From assembly GCA_031272775.1 (NCBI GenBank), contig JAISTB010000004.1, forward strand, positions 1 to 59,009: a stretch of 59,009 bases of DNA, in the 5' to 3' direction. The DNA is from Fusobacteriaceae bacterium. Lineage in GTDB: Bacteria; Fusobacteriota; Fusobacteriia; Fusobacteriales; Fusobacteriaceae. The translations under genes and the position numbers were made by a program. The notes under the pieces were generated by a model. It was given only the letters and a program-made list of their open reading frames with translations, was not told the DNA's origin and searched no databases. Shown here one piece after another: positions 23,752 to 31,991 of this stretch. The number at the start of each line of letters is the position of its first letter. Position 1 is the first letter of the stretch.

Positions 23752-24626
23752 AAAAATCCAAGCGAACCATGCTCTTTTCTCCGGCCGATACGCCGAAGAA
23801 CCTCTTTACGGCCCATCTTTACGGCGCGGACTGCGTGATCTTCGATCTGGAGGACGCCGTCAAATACGCCGAAAAGGACGCGGCCCGGGATTTGCTGGCC
23901 GAGGCCTTGCGCGTCATGGACTACGGCGATACCCAGATCTACGCCCGGATTAACCCGCTCTACACGGAATTCGGCCGGGCCGACGTGGAGACCCTCGTCC
24001 CCGCGGGCCTGCGGCGGATGCGCCTCGCCATGTGCGAGAAGCCGGAACAGGTCAGGGAGCTCGACGCGCTTTTGACGGAACTTGAAACAAAATACGGAAT
24101 AGAACCGGGTTCCTGCCAGATCCAATGCTCGCTGGAAACGCCCCTGGGCGTCACAAACGCCTTGGCCGTAGCGACGGCCTCCAAAAGGGTCGAGTCCGTC
24201 TCCTTCGGGGCCGAGGACTTTACCCGCTCCATCGGGGCCCAACGGACCAAGGCGGGGAATGAGATTTTCCTCGCCCGGAACATGGTCGTCATGGCGGCCG
24301 CCATCGCGGGCGTCGACGCCGTGGATACGGTCTGGGCCGACATCAATGACGAGGCAGGGTTCCGGGAAGAAGTCCGGATGGCCATGAACCTCGGATTTGC
24401 CGGAAAATCCTGCATTCACCCATCGCAGATCAAAATTGTACACGAAGTCTTTACGCCCTCGCGGGAGGAAATCGAAAAGTCCCTCGCGATCCTCGAGGCG
24501 GCAAAAGACGCGGATATCGAAAAAGGCGGCGTCATCACCGTAAACGGCAAAATGGTGGATATTCCGGTGATCGCCAAAGCGGAAAAAGTCGTGCGTCTCG
24601 CGAGGGGCGCGGGCATTATTGCATGA
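23745..24626 (+). CDS. citE: Citrate lyase beta subunit (citryl-ACP lyase) CitE
   Basis: A 293-residue HpcH/HpaI-type TIM barrel that cleaves citryl-ACP into oxaloacetate and acetyl-ACP. RTMLFSPADTPK, the CVIFDLEDAV acidic metal site, RINPL, SVSFGAEDFTRSIG and GKSCIHPSQI are all present. The start is taken as TTG 23745, nine bases after AGGGGAGG and overlapping the citD stop; the next ATG would remove the conserved N-terminus. It forms the usual citD-citE-citF series. Confidence 0.93.
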   Translation: MLKKSKRTMLFSPADTPKNLFTAHLYGADCVIFDLEDAVKYAEKDAARDLLAEALRVMDYGDTQIYARINPLYTEFGRADVETLVPAGLRRMRLAMCEKPEQVRELDALLTELETKYGIEPGSCQIQCSLETPLGVTNALAVATASKRVESVSFGAEDFTRSIGAQRTKAGNEIFLARNMVVMAAAIAGVDAVDTVWADINDEAGFREEVRMAMNLGFAGKSCIHPSQIKIVHEVFTPSREEIEKSLAILEAAKDADIEKGGVITVNGKMVDIPVIAKAEKVVRLARGAGIIA

Positions 24627-24637
24627 GGAGGAGCGAT

Positions 24638-26206
24638 ATGGCAACGGAACAGCAAGTAATTACAAAATCCGGGATTACGCTCCCGTCACGGATCGACGGC
24701 TACGGCGAGGTCAAACCCTTCGCCGGAGCCTTCGCCACGGCGCCTCAGGGAAAAAAATACGCGCCCGCCAAGGGGACTTGCCCGCCCGGGACCGTCAAAG
24801 TCCTCGGAAATATCGCGGAAGCCATCGAAAAAACAGGTCTCAGAGACGGTATGACGATTTCCTTTCATCACCATTTGCGAAACGGCGACTATGTCCTGAA
24901 CCTCGTGATGGATGAGATCGCCCGTCTCGGTATCAAAAATCTCACGATTTGCGCCTCTTCGTTGACCAACGCCCACGAGCCGCTCCTTGAGCACATTAAG
25001 TCCGGCGTGGTTACGGGGCTTCAGACCTCAGGTCTGCGGGGAGGCATCGCCAAAGCGGTCTCCCGTCAGAATATTTTAGGGAAACCGGTCATTTTCCGGA
25101 CCCACGGCGGCAGAGCCCGGGCCATAGAGGCGGGCGAGACAAAAATCGACGTGGCCTTTGTGGCGGCGCCGGTCAGCGATCCCATGGGCAACATCAACGG
25201 TTGCGAGGGAAAATCGGCCTTCGGTTCCATGGGCTATCCCATGGTGGACGCCGGCTACGCTGAAAAGGTCGTTGTCATCACCGACAATCTCGTTCCCTTT
25301 CCGCTGAAACGGATCAGTATCCCCATGACCCTGATCGACTACGTCGTTCCGGTGGAATCCATCGGAGATCCCGAGCAGATCTCGGCGGGCGCGATCCGGA
25401 TCACGAAAAACCCGCAGGAACTCCTGATCGCGGAGCGGGCCGCCCAAGTCCTTATCGCGGCCGGAGCCGTCAAAAACGGCTTTTCGTTCCAGGCGGGGAC
25501 CGGAGGGGCTTCTCTCGCGGTTTGCCGCTTTATCAAAGACTATATGCGGGAAAATCAAATCAAAGGGTCTTTCGGCGCAGGCGGCATTACGGCCACCATG
25601 GTGGAGCTCCTCAATGAGGGCTATTTCGAAACCCTGCTCGATACCCAGAGCTTTGACGACAGTTCGGCCAAATCCATGGCCGTCAACGCCTCCCATGTGG
25701 AGATGTCGGCCTCCATGTACGCCAACCCCCACAACAAGGGCTGTACGGCTCATATGCTGGATATCATGATCCTCTCGGCCACGGAAATTGACGAGGAATT
25801 CAACATCAATTCCCTGACGGATTCCAACGGCACGATTATGGGGGCTCTGGGCGGCGCGCCCGATACGGCGGCCGGGGCAAAACTCACTCTTGTGGTCGCG
25901 CCCTCCATGCGAAAGCGGATCCCCATTGTGAAGGACCATGTGACGCATATCAGTACGCCCGGCGAGACCGTGGACGTCCTTGTGACCGAACGGGGGGTCT
26001 GTGTCAACCCCAGGCGGACGGATTTGATCCGGGCGCTGACGGAAGCGGGGATTCCGCTGAAAAGCATGGCGGATCTGCGCCGGGAAGTGGAAAAGCTGAC
26101 CGGAGTACCGGCAAAACCCGAATATACCGACGTCATCGTCGGCGTCGTCGAATACCGGGACGGAACCGTCCTTGACGTCATTCGGCAGATCAAAGAAAAT
26201 CAATAA
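24638..26206 (+). CDS. citF: Citrate lyase alpha subunit (acetyl-ACP:citrate ACP-transferase) CitF
   Basis: A 522-residue CoA-transferase-type protein that exchanges the acetyl group on the carrier for citrate. GMTISFHHHLRNGD, GLRGGIAKAVS, GGRARAIEAGE, FQAGTGGASLAVC and TERGVCVNPRR match CitF along its length. ATG 24638, after AGGAGGAG, is preferred to ATG 24623, which overlaps the citE stop but has no good ribosome site. Together with citD and citE it converts citrate to acetate and oxaloacetate; OadA then makes pyruvate. Confidence 0.95.
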   Translation: MATEQQVITKSGITLPSRIDGYGEVKPFAGAFATAPQGKKYAPAKGTCPPGTVKVLGNIAEAIEKTGLRDGMTISFHHHLRNGDYVLNLVMDEIARLGIKNLTICASSLTNAHEPLLEHIKSGVVTGLQTSGLRGGIAKAVSRQNILGKPVIFRTHGGRARAIEAGETKIDVAFVAAPVSDPMGNINGCEGKSAFGSMGYPMVDAGYAEKVVVITDNLVPFPLKRISIPMTLIDYVVPVESIGDPEQISAGAIRITKNPQELLIAERAAQVLIAAGAVKNGFSFQAGTGGASLAVCRFIKDYMRENQIKGSFGAGGITATMVELLNEGYFETLLDTQSFDDSSAKSMAVNASHVEMSASMYANPHNKGCTAHMLDIMILSATEIDEEFNINSLTDSNGTIMGALGGAPDTAAGAKLTLVVAPSMRKRIPIVKDHVTHISTPGETVDVLVTERGVCVNPRRTDLIRALTEAGIPLKSMADLRREVEKLTGVPAKPEYTDVIVGVVEYRDGTVLDVIRQIKENQ

Positions 26207-26250
26207 ATTCAATACTACATTAGAGAATACATTCCGTGGGAGGCGCCCGA

Positions 26251-26799
26251 TTGGACGGAAAATGGAAGCGGACAGCGCTCATATTCTGTGTGATGTGCAA
26301 GCTGGGGTGTTTTACCTTCGGCGGCGGGTGGAGCATAATCGCTCAAATGCAGACTGAATTTGTAGAAAAACGGCCCTGGCTGACCGAAGAGCAGATTGTG
26401 GACTTCACTTCCCTCGCAAGGACCTTTCCCGGGATCATGGTCATCAATTTCGCGGTCATGTCGGGCTACACGCTGGCGGGAATCCCCGGCGCATTTGCGG
26501 CGGCCGTGGGTCTGTCGCTGCCGGCGGTGGTCGCCATCGGCCTTGTGACATACTTTTACGCAAGCCTCAAGGGAAATCCCCGGGCGGAAAAAATCCTGAA
26601 CGGCGTCCGGGCCTCGGTAATCCCCATTATTCTCTCCGCGGGCATCAAGCTCTGGAAAGCCGCGGTCAAAGGGAAAGCCAGCCGGATACTGCTCGCGGTC
26701 TCCTTCGCGCTCTGCGCCTTTACCGGCGCAAACAAGCTCCTTGTGATCGGGCTGGGCGTCGCGGCGGGACTCGTCCTCTGGAAAAGGAGGCGGTCCTGA
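26251..26799 (+). CDS. Chromate-transporter family protein, N-terminal-type half
   Basis: A 182-residue half-size CHR protein. FTFGGGWSIIAQMQTEF is the conserved first motif, followed by RTFPGIMVINFAVMSGY, and about five to six helices are predicted. Short CHR proteins occur as adjacent pairs that work together in the membrane with opposite orientation. A TTG start at 26251 is chosen because GGGAGG ends eight bases before it. The gene lies between citF and tctC, and its last base pair overlaps its partner. The family name reflects chromate efflux, but in a citrate operon another oxyanion or a carboxylate is equally possible. Confidence 0.82.
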   Translation: MDGKWKRTALIFCVMCKLGCFTFGGGWSIIAQMQTEFVEKRPWLTEEQIVDFTSLARTFPGIMVINFAVMSGYTLAGIPGAFAAAVGLSLPAVVAIGLVTYFYASLKGNPRAEKILNGVRASVIPIILSAGIKLWKAAVKGKASRILLAVSFALCAFTGANKLLVIGLGVAAGLVLWKRRRS

Positions 26800-27329
26800 T
26801 GCTGTGTCTGCTGCTCTTCCTGTCCTTCGCGAAAATCGCCTTTTTCAGCTTTGGCGGGCTCACCATGGTTCCGGTCATCAACGACGTCGTCCTCCGTTAC
26901 GGCTGGATGACGCCGACGGAAGTCATGGACATCGTCGCCATCGCGGAAATGACGCCGGGCTCTCTGGGGATCAACTGCGCGACCTTTGTGGGCCTTCGCG
27001 CGGGCGGCATACCGGGCGCGCTTTCGGCAAGCCTCGGCGCCATGGTTCCCTCCCTTACGCTCTGCATGGTCGCGACGTACTTTATCATGCGGCTTCGCGG
27101 CAATACGCTTCTGGAGACCGTTATGGCCGCCATCCGGCCCGTTTGTCTCGGCATGATCTTTGCGCTCATGATTACCCTGGGGAAAACGACATATTTTGCG
27201 GCAACCCTCGGCGTCCGCTGGAATCTTGTCCTGATCGGCGTCGTCGCGGGATTCTGCCTTCTGAAAATCCGGTTGACCATACCCAAAACCATACTCATCT
27301 CAGCGGTACTGGGTCTGCTTTTGGGATAA
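26799..27329 (+). CDS. Chromate-transporter family protein, C-terminal-type half
   Basis: A 176-residue half-size CHR protein with the motifs FFSFGGLTMVPVINDVV and EMTPGSLGINCATFVG, about five to six predicted helices and the family's hydrophobic C-terminal pair. Its start overlaps the stop of the first half by one base (TGATG at 26797-26801), so the two halves are probably made in equal amounts and assemble as a dimer. Neighbouring genes are citrate lyase and tricarboxylate transport, not metal-resistance genes. Confidence 0.82.
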   Translation: MLCLLLFLSFAKIAFFSFGGLTMVPVINDVVLRYGWMTPTEVMDIVAIAEMTPGSLGINCATFVGLRAGGIPGALSASLGAMVPSLTLCMVATYFIMRLRGNTLLETVMAAIRPVCLGMIFALMITLGKTTYFAATLGVRWNLVLIGVVAGFCLLKIRLTIPKTILISAVLGLLLG

Positions 27330-27370
27330 TATACCATACTACACACTACAAAATTTTAAGGAGAGTTGTT

Positions 27371-28333
27371 ATGAAGAGAAGAAATGTCATCTTGATGCTG
27401 CTTGCGCTGATTTTCGGCGTCTGCGCCACGGCTTCCGGAAAAGCCGCCGGCGATTGGAAATGGGAACGGAAAATTGAGATCATCTGCCCCTGGGGCGCCG
27501 GAGGCGGAGCGGACACCACGCTTCGGGCCTTTACGAGCGCGTTGGAAAAAGTCATCGGCGTACCCGTAGTCGTAAACAACAAAGCTGGCGCGGGCGGCGT
27601 GACAGGCGTTGAATTCGCCTCGAAACAGCCCACGGACGGCTACACCTATGTGCTGTGCACTCCCTCGCCGCTGCTGGCTCAGATTACCGGCCAGACGGAC
27701 TATGACGTGTACGGGACGATCCACCCGCTGACCCAGCTGGTACACGACGTGAACATTTTTGTGACCAGCAAAGATTCCCCCTACAGCACCTATGAAGAAC
27801 TGAAGGAATACTGCAAGAAGAACCCCGGCAAGGTAAAATGCGGCGTTATGACCATTACGGGTCTCGACGCGGCCTGCGTCGCCGCCGCCTGGCAGGGCGA
27901 CGTGGAAGCGGTGGCCTATACGGAAGGGGCCCAGCTCAACGCCGACATCCTCGGCGGACATGTGGCTCTGGGCTGCGTAGGACCCGCCGAAGTATCGGCC
28001 CTGATCGAATCGGGCGACATGAAAGCGATCCTGAGCTGCACGGAACAGAGACTGACGCTGCCGAAGCTGGATAAAGTGCAGTGCGCCGGCGAAGTGGGCT
28101 TGAACGCCTTCTTCGGACCCGCCAGAGGGATTTTCTACATCAAGGGAACGCCCGAAGCGGCGCTGAAGGCCTTCGAAGCGGCTGCGGAAAAAGCCGTTGC
28201 CAGCAAAGAATTCCAGAATTGGGCCAAGGAACAGGGCCTGGACCAGAGACCGGGCTGGAAGAACACGGCCGACTATCAGGCCGCCTGGGATAAAGATTAC
28301 AAGGATCTTTCCGCTTTGTTCGGCAAGAAATAA
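27371..28333 (+). CDS. tctC: Tricarboxylate-binding periplasmic protein TctC
   Basis: A 320-residue TctC/Bug-family binding protein with a signal peptide (MKRRNVILMLLALIFGVCAT, cleavage likely near residue 22-26). IICPWGAGGGADTTLRAF is the typical opening that lines the carboxylate site, followed by NKAGAGGVTGVEFASKQP. It binds citrate or a related tricarboxylate outside the inner membrane and hands it to TctAB. ATG 27371 follows AAGGAGAG. A hairpin after the stop may protect this highly needed part of the transcript. Confidence 0.9.
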   Translation: MKRRNVILMLLALIFGVCATASGKAAGDWKWERKIEIICPWGAGGGADTTLRAFTSALEKVIGVPVVVNNKAGAGGVTGVEFASKQPTDGYTYVLCTPSPLLAQITGQTDYDVYGTIHPLTQLVHDVNIFVTSKDSPYSTYEELKEYCKKNPGKVKCGVMTITGLDAACVAAAWQGDVEAVAYTEGAQLNADILGGHVALGCVGPAEVSALIESGDMKAILSCTEQRLTLPKLDKVQCAGEVGLNAFFGPARGIFYIKGTPEAALKAFEAAAEKAVASKEFQNWAKEQGLDQRPGWKNTADYQAAWDKDYKDLSALFGKK

Positions 28334-28357
28334 AGCCTGCTTTTCAGGAATCTCCGG

Positions 28358-28386
28358 ATGGGGAGTGCGACCGTACTCCCCATTCT
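28358..28386 (+). other. Intercistronic hairpin between tctC and tctB
   Basis: A perfect 9-bp stem ATGGGGAGT/ACTCCCCAT (28358-28366 with 28375-28383) is followed by only TCTTT. It is more likely an attenuator or mRNA 3'-end stabiliser than a full terminator, which would give more binding protein than membrane subunits. Confidence 0.6.
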
Positions 28387-28412
28387 TTAAAAAAAGGAAC
28401 AGGTGAATGTGA

Positions 28413-28922
28413 ATGGATATACTCTTTTCCGGCGCGCTGCTCATTTTTTCCGTCTATTGCTTTATTCTCGTGGGGACAACGTCTCCCGCGCCGACGCCGA
28501 CGGAACTGGGCGCAGCCTTTTGGCCGCGGATTATTTTATTCTTTCTGATCGTTTTGACGATCGTGAATCTGTACAACATTTTGAAAAACGCGAAGCAGGA
28601 AAAAAAGGACGCCAAAGCGCTCTTTGCCGATCTGAATCTCAAGGCCTTTGTCAGGAGCAAGCTCTTTGTGGGGATGATCCTCGTGGCGGCAATGGCGCTG
28701 CTTTATTCGAAAATCGGCTTTATTCCCGTCAGCTTTTTGTTTTTGTTCTCTTACGGCCTCTTGATCGGCGCGAAACAAAAGGGAAAACTGGTCCTGTTTT
28801 CGCTGGTCATCACGGCCATTATCTATGTGCTGTTCCAGGGGGCGCTGAAAATCATGCTGGCCCGTGGAATCGGACCTTTCCGCAGTTTTGCGCTCTTTAC
28901 GGAAAGCTTGTTGATGTTTTGA
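28413..28922 (+). CDS. tctB: Tricarboxylate transport small membrane subunit TctB
   Basis: A 169-residue membrane protein with four predicted helices, matching the TctB family of the tripartite tricarboxylate transporter (TTT). TPTELGAAFWPRIILFFL is the typical first loop and second helix, and a charged cytoplasmic loop (KNAKQEKKDAKA) follows. TctB stabilises or assists the large subunit TctA. It lies between tctC and tctA with 18 bp to tctA, as in most TTT operons. Confidence 0.85.
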   Translation: MDILFSGALLIFSVYCFILVGTTSPAPTPTELGAAFWPRIILFFLIVLTIVNLYNILKNAKQEKKDAKALFADLNLKAFVRSKLFVGMILVAAMALLYSKIGFIPVSFLFLFSYGLLIGAKQKGKLVLFSLVITAIIYVLFQGALKIMLARGIGPFRSFALFTESLLMF

Positions 28923-28940
28923 GGAAGGGGGAGATGACTT

Positions 28941-30434
28941 ATGTTTAAATTACTGGTTATGGGTCTGAAAATTGTACTTACGCCCTCGACCTTTCTGCTG
29001 ATCGCCGCGGGGACCATACTGGGGACCGTATTCGGCGCCATGCCCGGCGTATCGGCGGCCATGGCCGTGGCGCTCTGCCTGCCTTTCGCCTACGCCATGA
29101 ATCCGGTCGTAGCCATCGCCTTTATGAGCAGCGTCTATTGCGCGGCCATTACCGGCGGCGGCATCACGGCAATTCTGTTCAAGATCCCCGGAACGCCTTC
29201 CAACGCCCCGACGACCTTTGACGGCTATCCCATGGCCCAGCGGGGGGAAGCGGGCAAGGCCCTGGGCTATTCCTTGATCGCCTCCGCCGTAGGCGGACAG
29301 CTGGCGGCCCTGGCCATGGCCCTGGTGACGCCGCAGCTGGCCAATATCGGGCTTAAATTCGGCCCTTCGGAACTCTTTGCCGTAGCCTTTTTGGGGCTCT
29401 CGGTGCTTTCGTATCTCGACAGCGACAAGATGGTCAAAACCTTGATTTCGGGACTTCTGGGGCTTTTTCTCGCCTGCGTCGGCATGGATCCCATGCTGGG
29501 CGTACCGAGATTCACCTGGGGAAATTCCACGCTGCTGTCGGGAATCGAGATGATCCCCATTATGATCGGGCTTTTCGCCGTGACGGAAGTATTGAAGGAA
29601 ACCCAGGACAGGAGCAAGCTTGAAGCCCTCGACACGAAAAGCGACGGGAAAATGGCGACGGTTCTGCCCTCATTCCTCGAATTGTGGAAAACAAAATGGA
29701 CGATGCTGCGATCCTCCACGCTGGGCACGATTGTCGGGATCCTACCCGGCGCCGGCGCGACCATCGCGTCATTTCTGTCCTATGCCATAGAAAAAAAGGT
29801 CGGGAAAAACGCCAAAGACCTGGGAACCGGGATCCCCGACGGCATTGTGGCCTCGGAATGCGCCAATAACGCCGCCACCGCAGGCTCCATGGTACCGCTT
29901 TTGTCTCTCGGCATCCCCGGCGGCAACGCGGCGGCCATTATGCTGACGGCCCTTGTCGTCAAGGGCGTGCAGCTGGGCCCCATTCTCATGAAGACCCAGC
30001 CTCGCTATATGGCGGCGGTCTTCGGCTCCATGTTCCTGACCAATATCATCATGGTCATCGTATCGATGCTGATCGCCAAGATCTTCGCGAAAATTTTGGG
30101 CGTCCCCTATTATATTCTGGGTCCCGTGATCATCATGCTCGCTACGATCGGATCCTACGCCCTCGCCAACAATACCGGCGACGTGGTCCTGATGGCGACG
30201 GCCGGCATTATCGGCTACGCCTTCGTAAAGCTCGGTTACAATCCCGCCGCGCTGGTGCTGGGGCTTGTGCTGGGGCAAATGTGCGAGTCCAATTTCCGCC
30301 GGGCCTATACGCTCACCAACGGCAATATGAAGGCGGTTTTCGCGAGACCGATCACCGCGGTTATCGTGCTGATCTGCGTCGCCATGCTGCTGACGCCGCT
30401 GTTCAAGTCGCTTGTCGGAAAAAAGAAAGCGTAA
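28941..30434 (+). CDS. tctA: Tricarboxylate transport large membrane subunit TctA
   Basis: A 497-residue inner-membrane protein with about twelve helices. GAMPGVSAAMAVALCLPFAY, YCAAITGGGITAILFKIPGT (the G-rich TctA signature with PGTPSNAPT) and GILPGAGATIASFLSYA plus ECANNAATAGSMVPLLSLGI form the two symmetrical signature regions. It carries the tricarboxylate in with cations. GAGGAAGGGGGAG precedes ATG 28941. It closes the citrate operon, followed by a strong terminator. Confidence 0.95.
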   Translation: MFKLLVMGLKIVLTPSTFLLIAAGTILGTVFGAMPGVSAAMAVALCLPFAYAMNPVVAIAFMSSVYCAAITGGGITAILFKIPGTPSNAPTTFDGYPMAQRGEAGKALGYSLIASAVGGQLAALAMALVTPQLANIGLKFGPSELFAVAFLGLSVLSYLDSDKMVKTLISGLLGLFLACVGMDPMLGVPRFTWGNSTLLSGIEMIPIMIGLFAVTEVLKETQDRSKLEALDTKSDGKMATVLPSFLELWKTKWTMLRSSTLGTIVGILPGAGATIASFLSYAIEKKVGKNAKDLGTGIPDGIVASECANNAATAGSMVPLLSLGIPGGNAAAIMLTALVVKGVQLGPILMKTQPRYMAAVFGSMFLTNIIMVIVSMLIAKIFAKILGVPYYILGPVIIMLATIGSYALANNTGDVVLMATAGIIGYAFVKLGYNPAALVLGLVLGQMCESNFRRAYTLTNGNMKAVFARPITAVIVLICVAMLLTPLFKSLVGKKKA

Positions 30435-30438
30435 ACTT

Positions 30439-30470
30439 AAAAACCGCCGTTTCAAAACGGCGGTTTTTTT
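30439..30470. terminator. Terminator after tctA, usable in both directions
   Basis: A perfect 12-bp stem AAACCGCCGTTT/AAACGGCGGTTT (30441-30452 with 30455-30466) ends in seven T on the plus strand and in five T when read on the minus strand. It ends the citrate operon and also the candidate minus-strand RNA. Confidence 0.88.
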
Positions 30471-30586
30471 CCGGATTTTTCCCCAGAAATAGCGCAGGGA
30501 CGGCAACAGCCGCCCCCTGTGTGAGATCTATCCCATAAAGGATCTATATGGAAAGAATCTATTGTTTCCTGTTATTTCCTTTGGTT
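30440..30586 (-). ncRNA. Candidate small RNA
   Basis: A strong minus-strand promoter at 30592-30619 would start a transcript of about 145 nt that ends at the terminator at 30441-30466. No reading frame of useful length lies in it. It contains a second G+C-rich hairpin (CAGGGGGCGGC with GCCGTCCCTG, about 30493-30520 on the plus strand). I do not recognise a known RNA family in it. Confidence 0.45.
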
Positions 30587-30591
30587 CTACC

Positions 30592-30619
30592 ATATTACCA
30601 TATTTTTGGGATTTGTCAA
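30592..30619 (-). promoter_or_regulatory. Minus-strand promoter of the candidate small RNA
   Basis: TTGACA (30614-30619), a 16-nt spacer and TAATAT (30592-30597) on the minus strand. It lies just after the stop of the ACT-domain gene and reads away from it towards tctA. Confidence 0.65.
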
Positions 30620-30642
30620 GGGGAATTTTATTTTTTTTTGTC

Positions 30643-31080
30643 TTATTCGACGCTGACGAGATTGACCCTCGAAACGCCGTCGATCTCGCTGACCCGGCGG
30701 ATAAAGCCTTCGATGCTGATATTCATTTCGCTGACGTCCATGCTCATGGTCACCACGGCCTTCGTATGGATCGGAATATTCTGGTTGATCGTGATGATGT
30801 TGCAATTGGAGGAGAGCACAAGACGCAGCACATTGGAGAGCACGCCTTTTTTGTGGTGCAGGATAAAGGAAATCACCGCCTTTTTCTGGATCATATTGCT
30901 TGTCGGCAAGAATACGTAATCTTTGTATTTATAATACGTACTCCGTGAAATGCCGACTTTTTTGGCCGCCTCGCTGACTTTGAGGAATTCCTTTTCCTCC
31001 ATGAGGCGGTTGACTTCCACGACTTTGAGGAACACGTCAGGTAATACGCTTTTGTCCACAATCAGGTAATTGTCCAGCAT
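30643..31080 (-). CDS. UPF0735 (PheB-like) ACT-domain protein
   Basis: A 145-residue protein of the UPF0735 family: an N-terminal helix-turn-helix-like part (VSEAAKKVGISRSTYYKYKDYVF, about 36-58 of the protein) and a C-terminal ACT domain (about 70-145) that in other proteins binds amino acids. Such proteins are often encoded beside aromatic or threonine pathway genes and may be amino-acid-responsive regulators. It lies 35 bp after thrB on the same strand, and hom starts divergently upstream of thrC. GAGGAGG precedes ATG 31080. DNA binding here is inferred from the fold only. Confidence 0.82.
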   Translation of the reverse strand: MLDNYLIVDKSVLPDVFLKVVEVNRLMEEKEFLKVSEAAKKVGISRSTYYKYKDYVFLPTSNMIQKKAVISFILHHKKGVLSNVLRLVLSSNCNIITINQNIPIHTKAVVTMSMDVSEMNISIEGFIRRVSEIDGVSRVNLVSVE

Positions 31081-31115
31081 TTTGTCCTCCTCTCCGGTAA
31101 TGTTTGAGCCTCTTT

Positions 31116-31991
31116 CTACAGGAATGTCGCGCCGTTCCGGTCCGTTTTCAGGAGTTTCGCGGACCAGCCGCCCTTGAGCGCTTTGAGCTTTTCTTCAATA
31201 ATGGCGGCGCTTTGGTCTCTTTCGATGACGTTCATCAAGGTGGGGCCGCTCCCCGAGATGAAGAAGCAGACGCTGTCCGTTTCCCGGCAAAGGGCCCTGA
31301 CCTCTTCGTATTCCGGGATGAGTTTTTTGCGGTAGGGCTCGTGGATGCGGTCGTCCATGACGAGGCGGAGCAGATCGCAGTCGTAATTTTCAAAGGCCTT
31401 GAGGATAACGCCCAAACGCGAAAGGCTGTAGACGACGTCGGCCCGGGAATAGACCTCGGGGAGCGCCTGCCTCGCCTCTTTCGTTTGCGTCTCAAAGTCC
31501 GGGATCAACGCGAGAAAGGAAAAACGCTCGTCCATCCGGTATCGCTCAAGATACGCGCGCCCCCCCGCCGTGCATGAGGCCGTAAGTCCGCCGTAGAGCG
31601 AGGGCGACACGTTGTCGGGGTGGCCTTCGATGGCGGTCGCGATGGAAAAGACATCCTTGTCGTTGACCTCAGTTCCCGTGAGGCCGTAGGCGCCGAGGAT
31701 GCCCGCGACGATACAGGCCGAAGAACTGCCCAGCCCGCGGGAAACGGGTATTTCAGACTTGATTTGGATCGACACGCCGGGAACGCTTTTCCGCAAATGG
31801 GAAAGGCCCGCGAGAAAACTTGTGTAGACGAGGTTGTTTTTGCCCCGGTATTTTTCTTCACAACCGGTGATCTCAAGCCCTTCGGCGATTTCCGTGAACG
31901 TAAAATCCGCGTAGAGGGCAAAGGCCATGCCCAAGGTATCAAAGCCGGGGCCGATGTTGGCGCTCGTGGCGGGGACTCTGACCGTAATCAT
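31116..31991 (-). CDS. thrB: Homoserine kinase ThrB
   Basis: A 291-residue GHMP kinase that phosphorylates homoserine for threonine synthesis. The start VRVPATSANIGPGFDTLG, the ATP loop PVSRGLGSSSACIVAG, EGHPDNVSPSLYGG and the C-terminal ISGSGPTLMNV glycine motif are all intact. It overlaps thrC by four bases and precedes the ACT regulator, forming thrC-thrB-regulator on the minus strand opposite hom and aspartokinase. Confidence 0.95.
   Translation of the reverse strand: MITVRVPATSANIGPGFDTLGMAFALYADFTFTEIAEGLEITGCEEKYRGKNNLVYTSFLAGLSHLRKSVPGVSIQIKSEIPVSRGLGSSSACIVAGILGAYGLTGTEVNDKDVFSIATAIEGHPDNVSPSLYGGLTASCTAGGRAYLERYRMDERFSFLALIPDFETQTKEARQALPEVYSRADVVYSLSRLGVILKAFENYDCDLLRLVMDDRIHEPYRKKLIPEYEEVRALCRETDSVCFFISGSGPTLMNVIERDQSAAIIEEKLKALKGGWSAKLLKTDRNGATFL

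Noticed and set aside
22363-24644. Long minus-strand frames opposite oadA, citD and citE
   Set aside because: They are shadows of the citrate operon, with no coding features of their own.
26804-27370. Upstream extension of the tctC frame
   Set aside because: It overlaps the second CHR gene in another frame; the signal peptide and ribosome site place the start at 27371.
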